Assembly (NCBI GenBank): GCA_030681365.1
Contig: JAUXWH010000107.1
Span: 1 to 40,751 of the forward strand
From: Bradyrhizobium sp.
Lineage (GTDB): Bacteria > Pseudomonadota > Alphaproteobacteria > Rhizobiales > Xanthobacteraceae
Length of the DNA stretch: 40,751 nt
Direction: 5' to 3'
Part shown: positions 7,307 to 14,863 of the stretch, piece after piece
Layout: every line of letters starts with the position of its first letter
Numbering within the stretch: position 1 is the stretch's first letter
Made by a program: the position numbers and the translations under genes
Notes under the pieces: generated by a model
The model's database searches: none
Seen by the model: the letters and a program-made list of their open reading frames with translations, nothing else
What the model was told of the DNA's origin: nothing

Positions 7307-7687
7307 ATGAGCGCATCTATTTTGTGTTTGTCCCATTTTTCCACGAAGCTTTTCGGAATCGATCGCACCATTACTTTCTTCCGCTGGCTGGGACGCGCGC
7401 GCGGCCGTAGCCGTTCGGCAGACGCAACAGCGGAGGATCTCGCCGGTCGCGCGATACGGGGCATGCAACTATTGCCCCTCCGGATCGAGTGTCTCGATCA
7501 GGCGGTTGCCACCTGGTACGTCTTGAACCGTCATGGCCATCCGGCCTCCCTCAGGATCGGCATGCGGCTATCGCCGCTATCGGGCCACGCCTGGGTGATG
7601 TGCAACGAGCAAGCGTTCATCAAGACCCCCGGCATGGAAGATTTCACGGTCGTGGCTTCCTACCCGCCCTGGGCGGAGATCACCTGA
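7307..7687 (+). CDS. Lasso leader peptidase B2 (transglutaminase-like)
   Basis: A 126-residue protein of the lasso B2 / Transglut_core3 family, which cuts the leader from the precursor. The Cys-His pair is clear: RIECLDQAVATWYVLNRHG has Cys62 and LSGHAWVMC has His94, 32 residues apart as in McjB. The third member is less clear: 12 residues after His is Lys106, and the nearest acidic residues are Glu111 and Asp112. The protein is slightly shorter than the usual ~140. It lies on the plus strand between minus-strand cyclase and B1 genes, and its last 28 bases overlap the end of B1. The family call is good; activity should be judged with the triad question in mind. Confidence 0.85.
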   Translation: MSASILCLSHFSTKLFGIDRTITFFRWLGRARGRSRSADATAEDLAGRAIRGMQLLPLRIECLDQAVATWYVLNRHGHPASLRIGMRLSPLSGHAWVMCNEQAFIKTPGMEDFTVVASYPPWAEIT

Positions 7688-7932
7688 ACGAACTTCAGTT
7701 TAACGAGCTCGTGGACGAGTTCTTCAAAATCGTCCCGAATTTCCTTGCGCCCGACGCCGTACTCCGACGCCAGCCGATCCACGGCTTCGTCGAGACTCAT
7801 TTCGAGTCCGAGTCTGAGCATCCGCGCCGCCGTTTCATTGAGGCCGTAGGAATCACCTGACTTCACCGAGAACAGGACATCTTTTCCTTCGACGCTGGTG
7901 AGGGTCGTGCCGGTAGCCAATCGCGTATGCAT
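7660..7932 (-). CDS. Lasso B1 protein, PqqD-like RiPP recognition element
   Basis: A 90-residue PqqD-family protein (MHTRLATGTTLTSVEGKDVL at the start, then LFSVKSGDSYGLNETAARML). The winged-helix PqqD fold binds the precursor leader and presents it to the B2 protease and the cyclase. The SGDSYGLNETAARM block and the helical tail DDFEELVHELVKLKFV match this family. It lies 47 bases downstream of the ABC exporter on the same strand, so the two are likely co-transcribed. It converges with B2, overlapping it by 28 bases. Together with B2 it forms a split B protein, as found in many lasso systems outside the microcin J25 group. Confidence 0.87.
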   Translation of the reverse strand: MHTRLATGTTLTSVEGKDVLFSVKSGDSYGLNETAARMLRLGLEMSLDEAVDRLASEYGVGRKEIRDDFEELVHELVKLKFVQVISAQGG

Positions 7933-7979
7933 TTTCCAACCGCTTTGAAATGAGGGGGCTTCAGGGAGAAACGTGGAAC

Positions 7980-9827
7980 TCAGGGAGATTTGAGCGGAGC
8001 GAACGACGAGTGTTCGCCGCCGGGGAGGCGTCCGCCTGTCTGGTGTTTCCAGAGCGACGCGTAAAGTCCGCCGCGGACAATCAGCTGTTCGTGCGAGCCT
8101 TCTTCGAGAATGCGGCCCTCATCCAGCACCACAATCCTGTCCATGCGGGTTAGTGTTGAAAGTCGATGCGCAATGGTGATCACTGTCTTTCCCACCATGA
8201 GCGTGTCCAGTTGTTCCTGGATCGCGTGCTCCGCCTCGGAGTCGAGCGCCGCGGTGGCTTCGTCCAGAATCAGGATCGGAGCGTTCTTGAGCAACGTCCG
8301 CGCCAGAATGATGCGCTGGCGTTGCCCGCCCGACAATCTCGCACCGCGCTCGCCGGCGCTCGAATCGAGCCCCGTCCTGCCGTTTTCGTCGCGAAGGTCA
8401 GCTACGAATTGCGCGACGCGGGACTGGTTCAGCGCACACTCCAGTTCGGCCTCCGTGGCATCAGGCCTACCACACATGATGTTGTCGCGAAGCGATCGGT
8501 GCAGCAGGGCGGTGTCCTGCGTGACGACCCCAATGCAGGATCGCAAGCTATCCATCGAGACTTCCTGAATGCTTTGTCCATCGATACGGATCGATCCGTC
8601 CTGGATATCGTACAGCCGCAACAGAAGGCTGACGAGGGTCGACTTGCCCGCGCCTGATCGCCCGACGAGGCCGACCCGCTCGCCCGGTGCCAGGGTCAAT
8701 GTAAATTGCTCGAACAGGCGGTGCTCGCCGGAATATCCAAAGCCGATTTGCCTGAATTCGATCGCGCCGGCCTTGATCTCAAGGGTCTTTGCACCGGGTT
8801 TATCCACCATCGTGTTGGGTGCCGCGATTGAATTCATCCCTTGCTGCACGTCGGCGAAGTTCTGGAATATGCCGGATATTTCCCAGGCAACCCAGCCGCC
8901 CGTGTTTGCCAACTGCCATACCAGAGGCAGCGCCATCGCGACGGCCTCGGCTGGAATAGCCTCGTTCAGCCACAGGCTGACGCCGATAACTCCGGTACCT
9001 GTCAGCAGCGCTGTATTGAGCAGCGTGAGGCTCGTCATGAAGCCGGTAATGGCCCGCATGTGGCGTAGCTGGGCATCGTTGTGCGACAGCAGCGCCCGGC
9101 GAACGTGATCGTTGTCGGCCGCAGCGTACGAAAACAGTTTGATGGTCAGAATGTTGCTGTAGCAGTCGACGACCCTGGCCATCAGGTCCGAATAGGCTTC
9201 CGAACTGCCTTCAGCTCTCATCCGCAGGCGAGGAACATAATAACGCAGCAACAGGCCGTAGCCGACGAACCAGCCTGCAATGGGAAACGCCAGACGCCAA
9301 TCGGCGCCGGCAAGCAGGACCGCGCTCGCCCCGCCATACATCGCGAGATACCAAACCGCTCGAATGGCGGCCTCGGCGGTTTCGCGCAGGGCCCCCGCGG
9401 TATGCATCACCCGGTGGGCGAGGCGGCCTGGAAAATCGTTCTGAAAGAATTGCCAGCTCTGGTTCACCACGAGCCAATGGCTGATCCAGCGCATCCGCGA
9501 AGTGACGCCGGGGACCAAAAAGCTGTTCCGCAGGTGCAGATCGAGATAGATCAGGGCAGGGCGGACAAGTCCGATCGCCACCAGTAACGCTGCGAGCGTC
9601 GGCCAGCGGTCCAGCCATGCTGTCCACCGGTCAGGCTGACCGACGAACGCCACCACCTTGCCGACGAAGACGGATACCATCGCGTCAGCGCAAGCGACCC
9701 CGAAGCCGCAGATGAACAGCCAAACGAAGATCTGCTTATGCTCGGCCAGAAAGTACCGGTAAAACGCAAATATTGAAGAATTGGGCACGTCAGGCGGAGG
9801 GGCGGCGGCAATATCGATTTGATTCAT
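7980..9827 (-). CDS. ABC exporter of the lasso-peptide locus
   Basis: A 615-residue half-transporter with fused membrane and ATPase domains. The N-terminal ~330 residues hold about six membrane spans (first IFVWLFICGFGVACADAMV). The ATPase part has Walker A GRSGAGKST, signature LSGGQRQR, Walker B ILILDEATAALDS and the H-loop AHRLST. There is no C39 peptidase domain, consistent with leader removal by B2. The ATG at 9827 (MNQIDIAAAPPPDVPNSS) is preferred; an open extension to 9953 gives a charged, non-conserved head. It leads B1 in a two-gene unit. Its likely job is export of, and self-protection from, the mature lasso peptide. Confidence 0.85.
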   Translation of the reverse strand: MNQIDIAAAPPPDVPNSSIFAFYRYFLAEHKQIFVWLFICGFGVACADAMVSVFVGKVVAFVGQPDRWTAWLDRWPTLAALLVAIGLVRPALIYLDLHLRNSFLVPGVTSRMRWISHWLVVNQSWQFFQNDFPGRLAHRVMHTAGALRETAEAAIRAVWYLAMYGGASAVLLAGADWRLAFPIAGWFVGYGLLLRYYVPRLRMRAEGSSEAYSDLMARVVDCYSNILTIKLFSYAAADNDHVRRALLSHNDAQLRHMRAITGFMTSLTLLNTALLTGTGVIGVSLWLNEAIPAEAVAMALPLVWQLANTGGWVAWEISGIFQNFADVQQGMNSIAAPNTMVDKPGAKTLEIKAGAIEFRQIGFGYSGEHRLFEQFTLTLAPGERVGLVGRSGAGKSTLVSLLLRLYDIQDGSIRIDGQSIQEVSMDSLRSCIGVVTQDTALLHRSLRDNIMCGRPDATEAELECALNQSRVAQFVADLRDENGRTGLDSSAGERGARLSGGQRQRIILARTLLKNAPILILDEATAALDSEAEHAIQEQLDTLMVGKTVITIAHRLSTLTRMDRIVVLDEGRILEEGSHEQLIVRGGLYASLWKHQTGGRLPGGEHSSFAPLKSP

Positions 9828-10022
9828 AACCACGTCGCTGGTTTGGTGAGACGATGAGGTGCTTGATTGCCCAGCCGGCTCATATTGGATTCGATAATTC
9901 GCTCTCCTACCATGGTCACGAGCGTCCTTGGGCCGGGAATCGGCTCGGCGCACGGCGATATATTTGGCAGGCCTTCATCTATTTGGGGGATGCGGCTCAA
10001 ACAGCCCGATCTGACTGTCGAC

Positions 10023-10039
10023 GTGACAATACTTGTCAC
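10023..10039. promoter_or_regulatory. Operator-like palindrome GTGACAA-TAC-TTGTCAC
   Basis: Perfect 7-base arms at 10023-10029 and 10033-10039, 47 bases before the ATG of the small exported peptide gene. The size and symmetry suit a dimeric helix-turn-helix regulator. Its proximity to the lasso exporter start (9827, divergent) leaves open that it serves both directions. Confidence 0.45.
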
Positions 10040-10086
10040 CAGTCTCCGGCGAACCGGGGCTGACGTTCCGACATCAGGAGAATTTC

Positions 10087-10230
10087 ATGATTCGTTTTTC
10101 AGTACTGGTCGCCGCTGCGTTTGCGCTCGCGGTTTTCGTCGGCGGATCGCTGGCGCAAGCCCAGACCGCCTCGGATCCGAAGAGCCAGCCGGGTAGCCAG
10201 TGCCGCCTGTCCAACGGGCAACGCTGTTAA
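10087..10230 (+). CDS. Tiny exported peptide with two Cys
   Basis: A 47-residue protein with a clear ribosome site (AGGAG at 10077-10081) before ATG 10087. Residues 1-25 form a signal peptide (MIRFSVLVAAAFALAVFVGG then SLAQAQ) with a likely cut after AQA. The mature part is about 22 residues, TASDPKSQPGSQCRLSNGQR plus a final Cys, so two Cys could make one disulphide. A stem-loop with a UUCG loop (10275-10292) follows. No known family is recognised. It is divergent from the lasso exporter, but a link with the lasso locus is only positional. Confidence 0.65.
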   Translation: MIRFSVLVAAAFALAVFVGGSLAQAQTASDPKSQPGSQCRLSNGQRC

Positions 10231-10274
10231 TTCGGAACTGCAGCCCGCGGAAACGTCGCTGGCAGATAAGGGGT

Positions 10275-10292
10275 GCGGGACTTCGGTCCCGC
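10275..10292 (+). terminator. UUCG-capped stem-loop after the tiny exported peptide gene
   Basis: GCGGGAC (10275-10281), loop TTCG, GTCCCGC (10286-10292): a perfect 7-base stem. There is no T-run after it, so it may be a stabilising 3' hairpin or a weak terminator. Confidence 0.45.
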
Positions 10293-10327
10293 AGTTCCCC
10301 GGCAGACCGTTCCGCTGCGGCAGGCGG

Positions 10328-10660
10328 TCACCCAATGACTTTGTACTTCAGATCGTAAATGGCCCCGGCGCCGCGGAATTGCTGCGTCAGTTCTCCACGG
10401 TTGTGTTCGTCGGCCCTGATGAACACCGATCCGAGGTTCTGATGCTGTTGGGTTTCCCGGTCCACTTCCGTCAGAATGATTTCAACTTGCTGATTGAGCG
10501 GCAACAGCCTGTCGCCGCCGAAATCGAATTCGTCATTTCGGCGCATTGAGATCCGCTCAAATATGACTCCACCGCCTCTGCTCATGACAAGCTCGTCCGT
10601 TCCGTCTGCATCCTGAGTCTGGCGCGCGGTCAGGGTGATCAGTTTGGCAAGAAGTCCCAT
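10328..10660 (-). CDS. Hypothetical protein (110 aa)
   Basis: A 110-residue soluble protein, start MGLLAKLITLTARQTQDADG, with an excellent ribosome site (GGGAGGATATC before ATG 10660). It is polar, with alternating hydrophobic positions (GGGVIFERISMRRNDEFDFG; QQVEIILTEVDRE; IYDLKYKVIG) that suggest a small beta-rich domain. There is no signal peptide or membrane span. I do not recognise a family. It stands alone between the exported peptide gene and a chemotaxis-receptor fragment. Confidence 0.65.
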   Translation of the reverse strand: MGLLAKLITLTARQTQDADGTDELVMSRGGGVIFERISMRRNDEFDFGGDRLLPLNQQVEIILTEVDRETQQHQNLGSVFIRADEHNRGELTQQFRGAGAIYDLKYKVIG

Positions 10661-10821
10661 GATATCCTCCCATTTGGCCTCAGTTGCGGGGTGATGATCA
10701 AACAACCACCGCGCACCAATAACCCGCCCCGCCGTCGGCGTATGTGAACCAGCTCACCTCGCTCAAATAAACCGATCGTCGCCGACAGCGCAGTGTCGCT
10801 GGCCGCCGTCGCATCGGCGGC

Positions 10822-10933
10822 GTGGTCGAATTGATCAACACCATTGCCGGACAGGCCAACCTGCTGGCGTTGAACGCGACCATCGAGGCGGCGCCGGCGA
10901 GGCCAACCACGGCATTGCCCTGGTGGCGTCGGG
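10822..10933 (+). pseudogene. Frameshifted scrap of a methyl-accepting chemotaxis protein
   Basis: Codons from 10822 read VVELINTIAGQANLLALNAT and then IEAA, which is the hairpin-tip signature of chemoreceptor signalling domains (normally IAxQTNLLALNAxIEAARAGE). After IEAA the frame is lost. One frame over, AGEANHGIALVAS continues the motif (normally AGExGRGFAVVAxEV). Only about 35 codons remain, with no start, ligand domain or end. It is a decayed duplicate or insertion scar between two unrelated minus-strand genes. Confidence 0.8.
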
Positions 10934-10956
10934 CCGCCTGACCCGCGCTCGGGGTC

Positions 10957-11805
10957 TCAGACCGTAACCTCGACCAGTTCCCCAACCGACTGGGCGCTCT
11001 GGGCGTTCGGGTCGTGCAGCGAAAAGGCCGGACCATCGTAGAGAAACGAGCATTGGTGAATGACGATGTTTCCGTCGTCCACGCTCACCAGGGAATAGTC
11101 CGGCGCCTCATGCGTCCCCGGAATATGGCCCTCGGTTTCGAAATCGAACGCCACCTGATGGGTCAGCGCGCGCTGGATATGGAACGGTATGCCGCGCCAG
11201 GTTCCGGCGATCGGCCGGTGCAGATGGCCCATGAACATGTAATCGGGTTTTCGTGTACGGGCGATAACATCCCACTCGGCCTCGCCATTGGCGAGCTTGA
11301 TGGTGTCCATGTAGCGCAGACCGCTGTCGAACGGCGGGTGATGCTGGAACAACAACAGCGGCCGGTCGGCCGGCGCGGCGGCGAGCGCTTCGGCGAGAAA
11401 ATGCAGCCGCGCTTCGCACAGGATGCCGGCATGGTCGGGCGTCTCTTCGTTCAGCGTATCCAGCGTGACGATGGTCGCGGCGTCGAAGGTGTGGACGCCT
11501 TGAACGAAGCCGTCGGCATCCCGATCGGCGCCGGCAAATTCACTCCGGAACGGCGCGCGCTGGTCGTGGTTGCCCATCATCAGGATGGTGGGCGCGTCGA
11601 GTCCGGCCAGCACGCCGGCAAGACTGGCATAGGCGGCTTGCTCGCCCCAATGGGCGAGATCGCCTGACAGGATGACGAAGGAGATGTCCCTGTGCGCCGC
11701 GTTGATCTTCTCGACGGCGACCGCGAGGCGCTCCGCCGGATCGAGCCCGTACAGCTTTCGGCCGTGCGGCACGAAATGGGTGTCGGTGAGAATGACGAAT
11801 TTCAT
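10957..11805 (-). CDS. Metallophosphodiesterase, GpdQ-like (second of a pair)
   Basis: A 282-residue calcineurin-type phosphoesterase. Metal-site blocks are in order: MKFVILTDTHFVPHGRKLYG (DxH), ILSGDLAHWGE (GDxxxxG), MGNHDQR (GNHD), FQHHPP (H) and MGHLHRP (GHxH). The start TDTHFVPHGRKLYGLDP is close to GpdQ-type glycerophosphodiesterases, which hydrolyse glycerol phosphodiesters with two metal ions. Its ATG overlaps the stop of the upstream paralogue as ATGA, so the two are translationally coupled. It is the last gene of the minus-strand transporter operon. The suggested role is cytoplasmic cleavage of phosphodiesters brought in by that transporter, freeing usable phosphate esters. Confidence 0.88.
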   Translation of the reverse strand: MKFVILTDTHFVPHGRKLYGLDPAERLAVAVEKINAAHRDISFVILSGDLAHWGEQAAYASLAGVLAGLDAPTILMMGNHDQRAPFRSEFAGADRDADGFVQGVHTFDAATIVTLDTLNEETPDHAGILCEARLHFLAEALAAAPADRPLLLFQHHPPFDSGLRYMDTIKLANGEAEWDVIARTRKPDYMFMGHLHRPIAGTWRGIPFHIQRALTHQVAFDFETEGHIPGTHEAPDYSLVSVDDGNIVIHQCSFLYDGPAFSLHDPNAQSAQSVGELVEVTV

Positions 11806-12626
11806 CGCTGCATGGTCTCCCGGTCCCACATGGAAAAATCCGGCGAGCCCTCGGTTCGGATCGCGCCCTGATAGCCGAACTCCACCATGTGCACGGTGAC
11901 GTAATCCTGCCCGACGAAAGCGACGCCGTAGGATTCCGGCAAATCGGATGCGCTCAGCATCAGCTTCTCCGAAAACAACGGGTAGCTGGCGTGGTTGGTG
12001 CCGCGCAGCGAGGTCGCGGGTATTCCGGCAACCGAGCCGCCCAGCGGCAGATGGCAATGCCCGAAGAAGATATGGCGGACCTTGTCGCGATGCCGGCCGA
12101 CGATCTGGCGGAATGCGGAATCGTCCAGCAGCCGGATCTGGTCCATCGGGCCGAGATGGGTCGGCATCGGATTGTGATGCATGAAGAGCAAAAACGGACC
12201 GTCATGATCGAACAGCTGTTGCTCCAGCCAGTCCTGCCGTGGCGCGCAATAGCGGCCGGCATGGGTCCGGGGCTCGGTGGTGTCGAGAAACAGACAGCGG
12301 CCGGCTGCGGTGTCGTGGAAACCCTGCGCGAAGCCGTCGGGCTCGGCGTATTCGGGGAATACGGCGAGGAACGCTGCGCGATTGTCGTGGTTGCCGATGC
12401 AGAGACGAACCGGAAGCGGAAAGCTGCCCAGCCGCTCGCGCAGCCATTCGTAGTCCGCCCGGTCGCCCCAATCGGAAAGATCGCCTGTGATCACCATCAG
12501 TTCGGCGTCGCTGTGGTCCGCAAGGACGTGGCCGAGCGCCCGCTCGAAATTATGCCGTGGATCGCGCCCGCCGATGGTGTTTCCGGGCGCGGTCAGATGG
12601 ATGTCGCTCATATGGATGAGTTTCAT
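11802..12626 (-). CDS. Metallophosphodiesterase (first of a pair)
   Basis: A 274-residue calcineurin-type phosphoesterase. It starts MKLIHMSDIHLTAPGNTIGG (DxH) and has ITGDLSDWGD, CIGNHDNR, FMHHNPMPTHLGPMD and FFGHCHLPLGG, the complete five-block metal site. Its insert and substrate loops differ from those of the next gene, so the two may have different substrates (for example different head groups). The start at 12626 sits just after a very strong intergenic hairpin that follows the binding-protein gene. Pairing with an Ugp-like importer under a Pho box supports a role in phosphodiester use. The exact substrate is unknown. Confidence 0.87.
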   Translation of the reverse strand: MKLIHMSDIHLTAPGNTIGGRDPRHNFERALGHVLADHSDAELMVITGDLSDWGDRADYEWLRERLGSFPLPVRLCIGNHDNRAAFLAVFPEYAEPDGFAQGFHDTAAGRCLFLDTTEPRTHAGRYCAPRQDWLEQQLFDHDGPFLLFMHHNPMPTHLGPMDQIRLLDDSAFRQIVGRHRDKVRHIFFGHCHLPLGGSVAGIPATSLRGTNHASYPLFSEKLMLSASDLPESYGVAFVGQDYVTVHMVEFGYQGAIRTEGSPDFSMWDRETMQR

Positions 12627-12645
12627 GGGAACCTCGTTGCGGTGG

Positions 12646-12673
12646 ATGGCGGGGCGCCGTGGCGCCCCGCCAT
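12646..12673 (-). terminator. Intercistronic hairpin after the binding-protein gene
   Basis: ATGGCGGGGCGC (12646-12657), loop CGTG, GCGCCCCGCCAT (12662-12673): a perfect 12-base stem without a T-run. It lies between the binding-protein stop and the next start. The likely effect is 3' protection of the binding-protein mRNA or partial attenuation, giving more binding protein than phosphodiesterase. Confidence 0.7.
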
Positions 12674-12709
12674 GGGGTAGGACGGGCAGGGTGCCCGGGC
12701 GCTCCGAGG

Positions 12710-13993
12710 TCAGCGCGCCGCGCCGACCGACTTCGGCAGCAGCTTCTGCACATCGGTGGTCATATCGGCCAGAACGGCATCCGGCTCCTTGGTGCGCGTT
12801 CCCGAGATGATCGTGTTGAGATGGTCCTTGATGACGTCGGTGATCTTCAGGCCGTTGTCGCCGGGAAACGCGTACCACTTGGTCAACAGCGGCAGCTGCT
12901 TGACCGCCGTGTAGTTGTTCGGGTTCTTGACGTAGAAGTCCTTGAGGTAGACTTCGTTGGTGACCTTGTTGGGGGGCATGTAGCCGGTGGTTTCGGCCAT
13001 GATCGCCGCACCCTTCGGACCGGTCCAGAACTTCACGACTTCCCAGGAGGCGTCGCGCTTGGCCTTGTCCTTGGCGAGGATCATCACGACGTTGCCGCCG
13101 GCGGGCAGCCGACCCTTGGTGGCCACCACATCCGGAAAGGTGTGGGTCTTCAGCTTGAACTTGTCGCCGACCATCTGCGTCACCTTGTTCAGGTCCGAGG
13201 TGGAGGTGATGTGGATTCCGGTTTTGCCGGCGGCGAACGCCGCGCGCATCGCGGGCTGATCGAGGTTGGGCATGCCGGCCTCGGTGACGAGACGGGCCAG
13301 CGTGCGGATGGCGAACTGGCCTTCCGGTCCGTCGAACGCCACCTTGGTCTCGTCGGCGTTCAGCATCGAGCCGCCGCGGGCGAACACCGGAGCCTGCCAG
13401 AGCCAGTTGCCGGTGATGTCCCAGGCGTAAGTGATGCCGTTGGCGTCGGGCGTGCTGGCCTTGATCTTTTTGGCGAGATCAATGATGCCGTCCCAGTTCG
13501 TCGGCAGCTTCTCCGGATCGGCGCCGGCCTTCTTGGCGAGATCGAGGTTGACATAGACGATCGGCAGCGAGATCGCGAACGGCAGCGCGTAGACCTTGCC
13601 GCTGGAGGTGCCGATATCGAACATCGCCTGGTGGAAACCCTGCTTGTCGAAATCCTTTTCCGCGGCGATGTAGCCATCGAGCGGCGCCGGGATGTTCTTG
13701 TCGACCAGGACGCGGATGCGGTTGAGGCCCTGGAAGCTGACATCGGGCATCTGGCTGGTGACGGCTTCGCGCAGCACGCGCTGGGTGCCGTCCTCGTAGG
13801 ACTCGTAGGGCGCGCGCATCGAGACCTTGATGTCCGGCCGGATCCTGGCGAACTCTTCGGCGATCTTCTTGTGAGTTTCGGTGAACAGTTCCGGGTAGGG
13901 ATACTGCAGCACCACTTCGGTCTGGCTCTGGGCGTGGGCGCCGGCGGCGCCGGCAAGCACGGCCAGTGCGGCGACAGTCAGTCCTTTCAACAT
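12710..13993 (-). CDS. ABC transporter substrate-binding protein, family 1 (UgpB-like)
   Basis: A 427-residue periplasmic binding protein. Residues 1-21 are a signal peptide (MLKGLTVAALAVLAGAAGAH, then AQS). The body has family 1 landmarks: RIRPDIKVSMRAPY, the ALPFAISLPIVYVN hinge region, and FWTGPKGAAIMAETTGYMPP near the C-terminal domain. The ribosome site AAGGAG is clear before ATG 13993. It is the fourth gene of a minus-strand operon (ATPase, two permeases, binding protein, two phosphodiesterases). UgpB binds glycerol-3-phosphate or glycerophosphocholine; the neighbours make a phosphodiester ligand likely here, but this is inference. Confidence 0.85.
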   Translation of the reverse strand: MLKGLTVAALAVLAGAAGAHAQSQTEVVLQYPYPELFTETHKKIAEEFARIRPDIKVSMRAPYESYEDGTQRVLREAVTSQMPDVSFQGLNRIRVLVDKNIPAPLDGYIAAEKDFDKQGFHQAMFDIGTSSGKVYALPFAISLPIVYVNLDLAKKAGADPEKLPTNWDGIIDLAKKIKASTPDANGITYAWDITGNWLWQAPVFARGGSMLNADETKVAFDGPEGQFAIRTLARLVTEAGMPNLDQPAMRAAFAAGKTGIHITSTSDLNKVTQMVGDKFKLKTHTFPDVVATKGRLPAGGNVVMILAKDKAKRDASWEVVKFWTGPKGAAIMAETTGYMPPNKVTNEVYLKDFYVKNPNNYTAVKQLPLLTKWYAFPGDNGLKITDVIKDHLNTIISGTRTKEPDAVLADMTTDVQKLLPKSVGAAR

Positions 13994-14026
13994 CGATAGC
14001 TCCTTCGTTACGATTGCACCTGAGGT

Positions 14027-14863
14027 CTATTTAATTCCGGTCAGCGTGATGCCTTCGATGAACCGGCGTTGGGCAAGCAGGAACGCGACGACGAGCGGCG
14101 CGATGATGACGATGGCGGCCGCCATCAACGGGCCGTAATTGGTGCCGGCTTCCTCGTTGCGGAAGCTGGCGACGCCGAGCGGCGGGGTACGCAGATGCTC
14201 GCTGTTCAGTACGATCAGCGGCCAGAAATAGTCGTTCCAGTGCGCCACCACCGAGAAGATGCCGAAGGCGGTGAGCGCCGGAATAGCGGTCGGCAGCATC
14301 ACGCGCCAGACGATGCCGAACTCGGAAATGCCGTCCATGCGCGCGGCCTCGATCAGGTCGTCCGGCACGGTCTTGAAGAACTGCCGCATCAGGAAAATGC
14401 CGAACGCCGAGATCGTGAACGGCACGATCAGCGCGGCATAGCTGTCGAGGATGCCGAGCTGGTGAAACAGCAGGAACACCGGGATCGCGGTCGCCTGCGG
14501 CGGGATCAGGATGCAGAACAGCACCAGCGCGAACAGCACCTCGCGGCCGGCGAATCGCAGCTTGGCCAGCGCGTAGGCGGCAGGTAGCGCGATCAGCACC
14601 TGCAGCACGAAGATCGACGCGGTGACCACGACGCCGTTGACCAGGAATCGCCACAGACTGGCCTTGCCGAAGGCGGTCGCAAAATTGTCCCACAGCGCGA
14701 AGGTCTGCGGAATGAAGTGAATGCTCTTGGTGAAGATCTCGGTCTGCGGTTTCGACGCCGTCGAGATCATCCAGACAAACGGCAGCAGAATGAACACGGC
14801 GCCGCACAAGAGCAGCAAATGCCGGGTAGCGGACCAGACGAGGGAGCGATGGCGCGGCGTCAT
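14027..14863 (-). CDS. ABC transporter permease (UgpE/MalG-like)
   Basis: A 278-residue inner-membrane permease of the sugar/glycerol-phosphate type. About six spans are visible (first LLLLCGAVFILLPFVWMI). The EAA loop that contacts the ATPase is EAARMDGISEFGIVWRVMLP. The end RRFIEGITLTGIK is the typical MalG/UgpE C-terminus. Its ATG at 14863 overlaps the stop of the partner permease by four bases, so the two are coupled. Confidence 0.9.
   Translation of the reverse strand: MTPRHRSLVWSATRHLLLLCGAVFILLPFVWMISTASKPQTEIFTKSIHFIPQTFALWDNFATAFGKASLWRFLVNGVVVTASIFVLQVLIALPAAYALAKLRFAGREVLFALVLFCILIPPQATAIPVFLLFHQLGILDSYAALIVPFTISAFGIFLMRQFFKTVPDDLIEAARMDGISEFGIVWRVMLPTAIPALTAFGIFSVVAHWNDYFWPLIVLNSEHLRTPPLGVASFRNEEAGTNYGPLMAAAIVIIAPLVVAFLLAQRRFIEGITLTGIK

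Noticed and set aside
9867..10196. 109-residue plus-strand frame across the gap before the tiny exported peptide
   Set aside because: No ribosome site and no family pattern; the frame with the signal peptide (10087-10230) has AGGAG.
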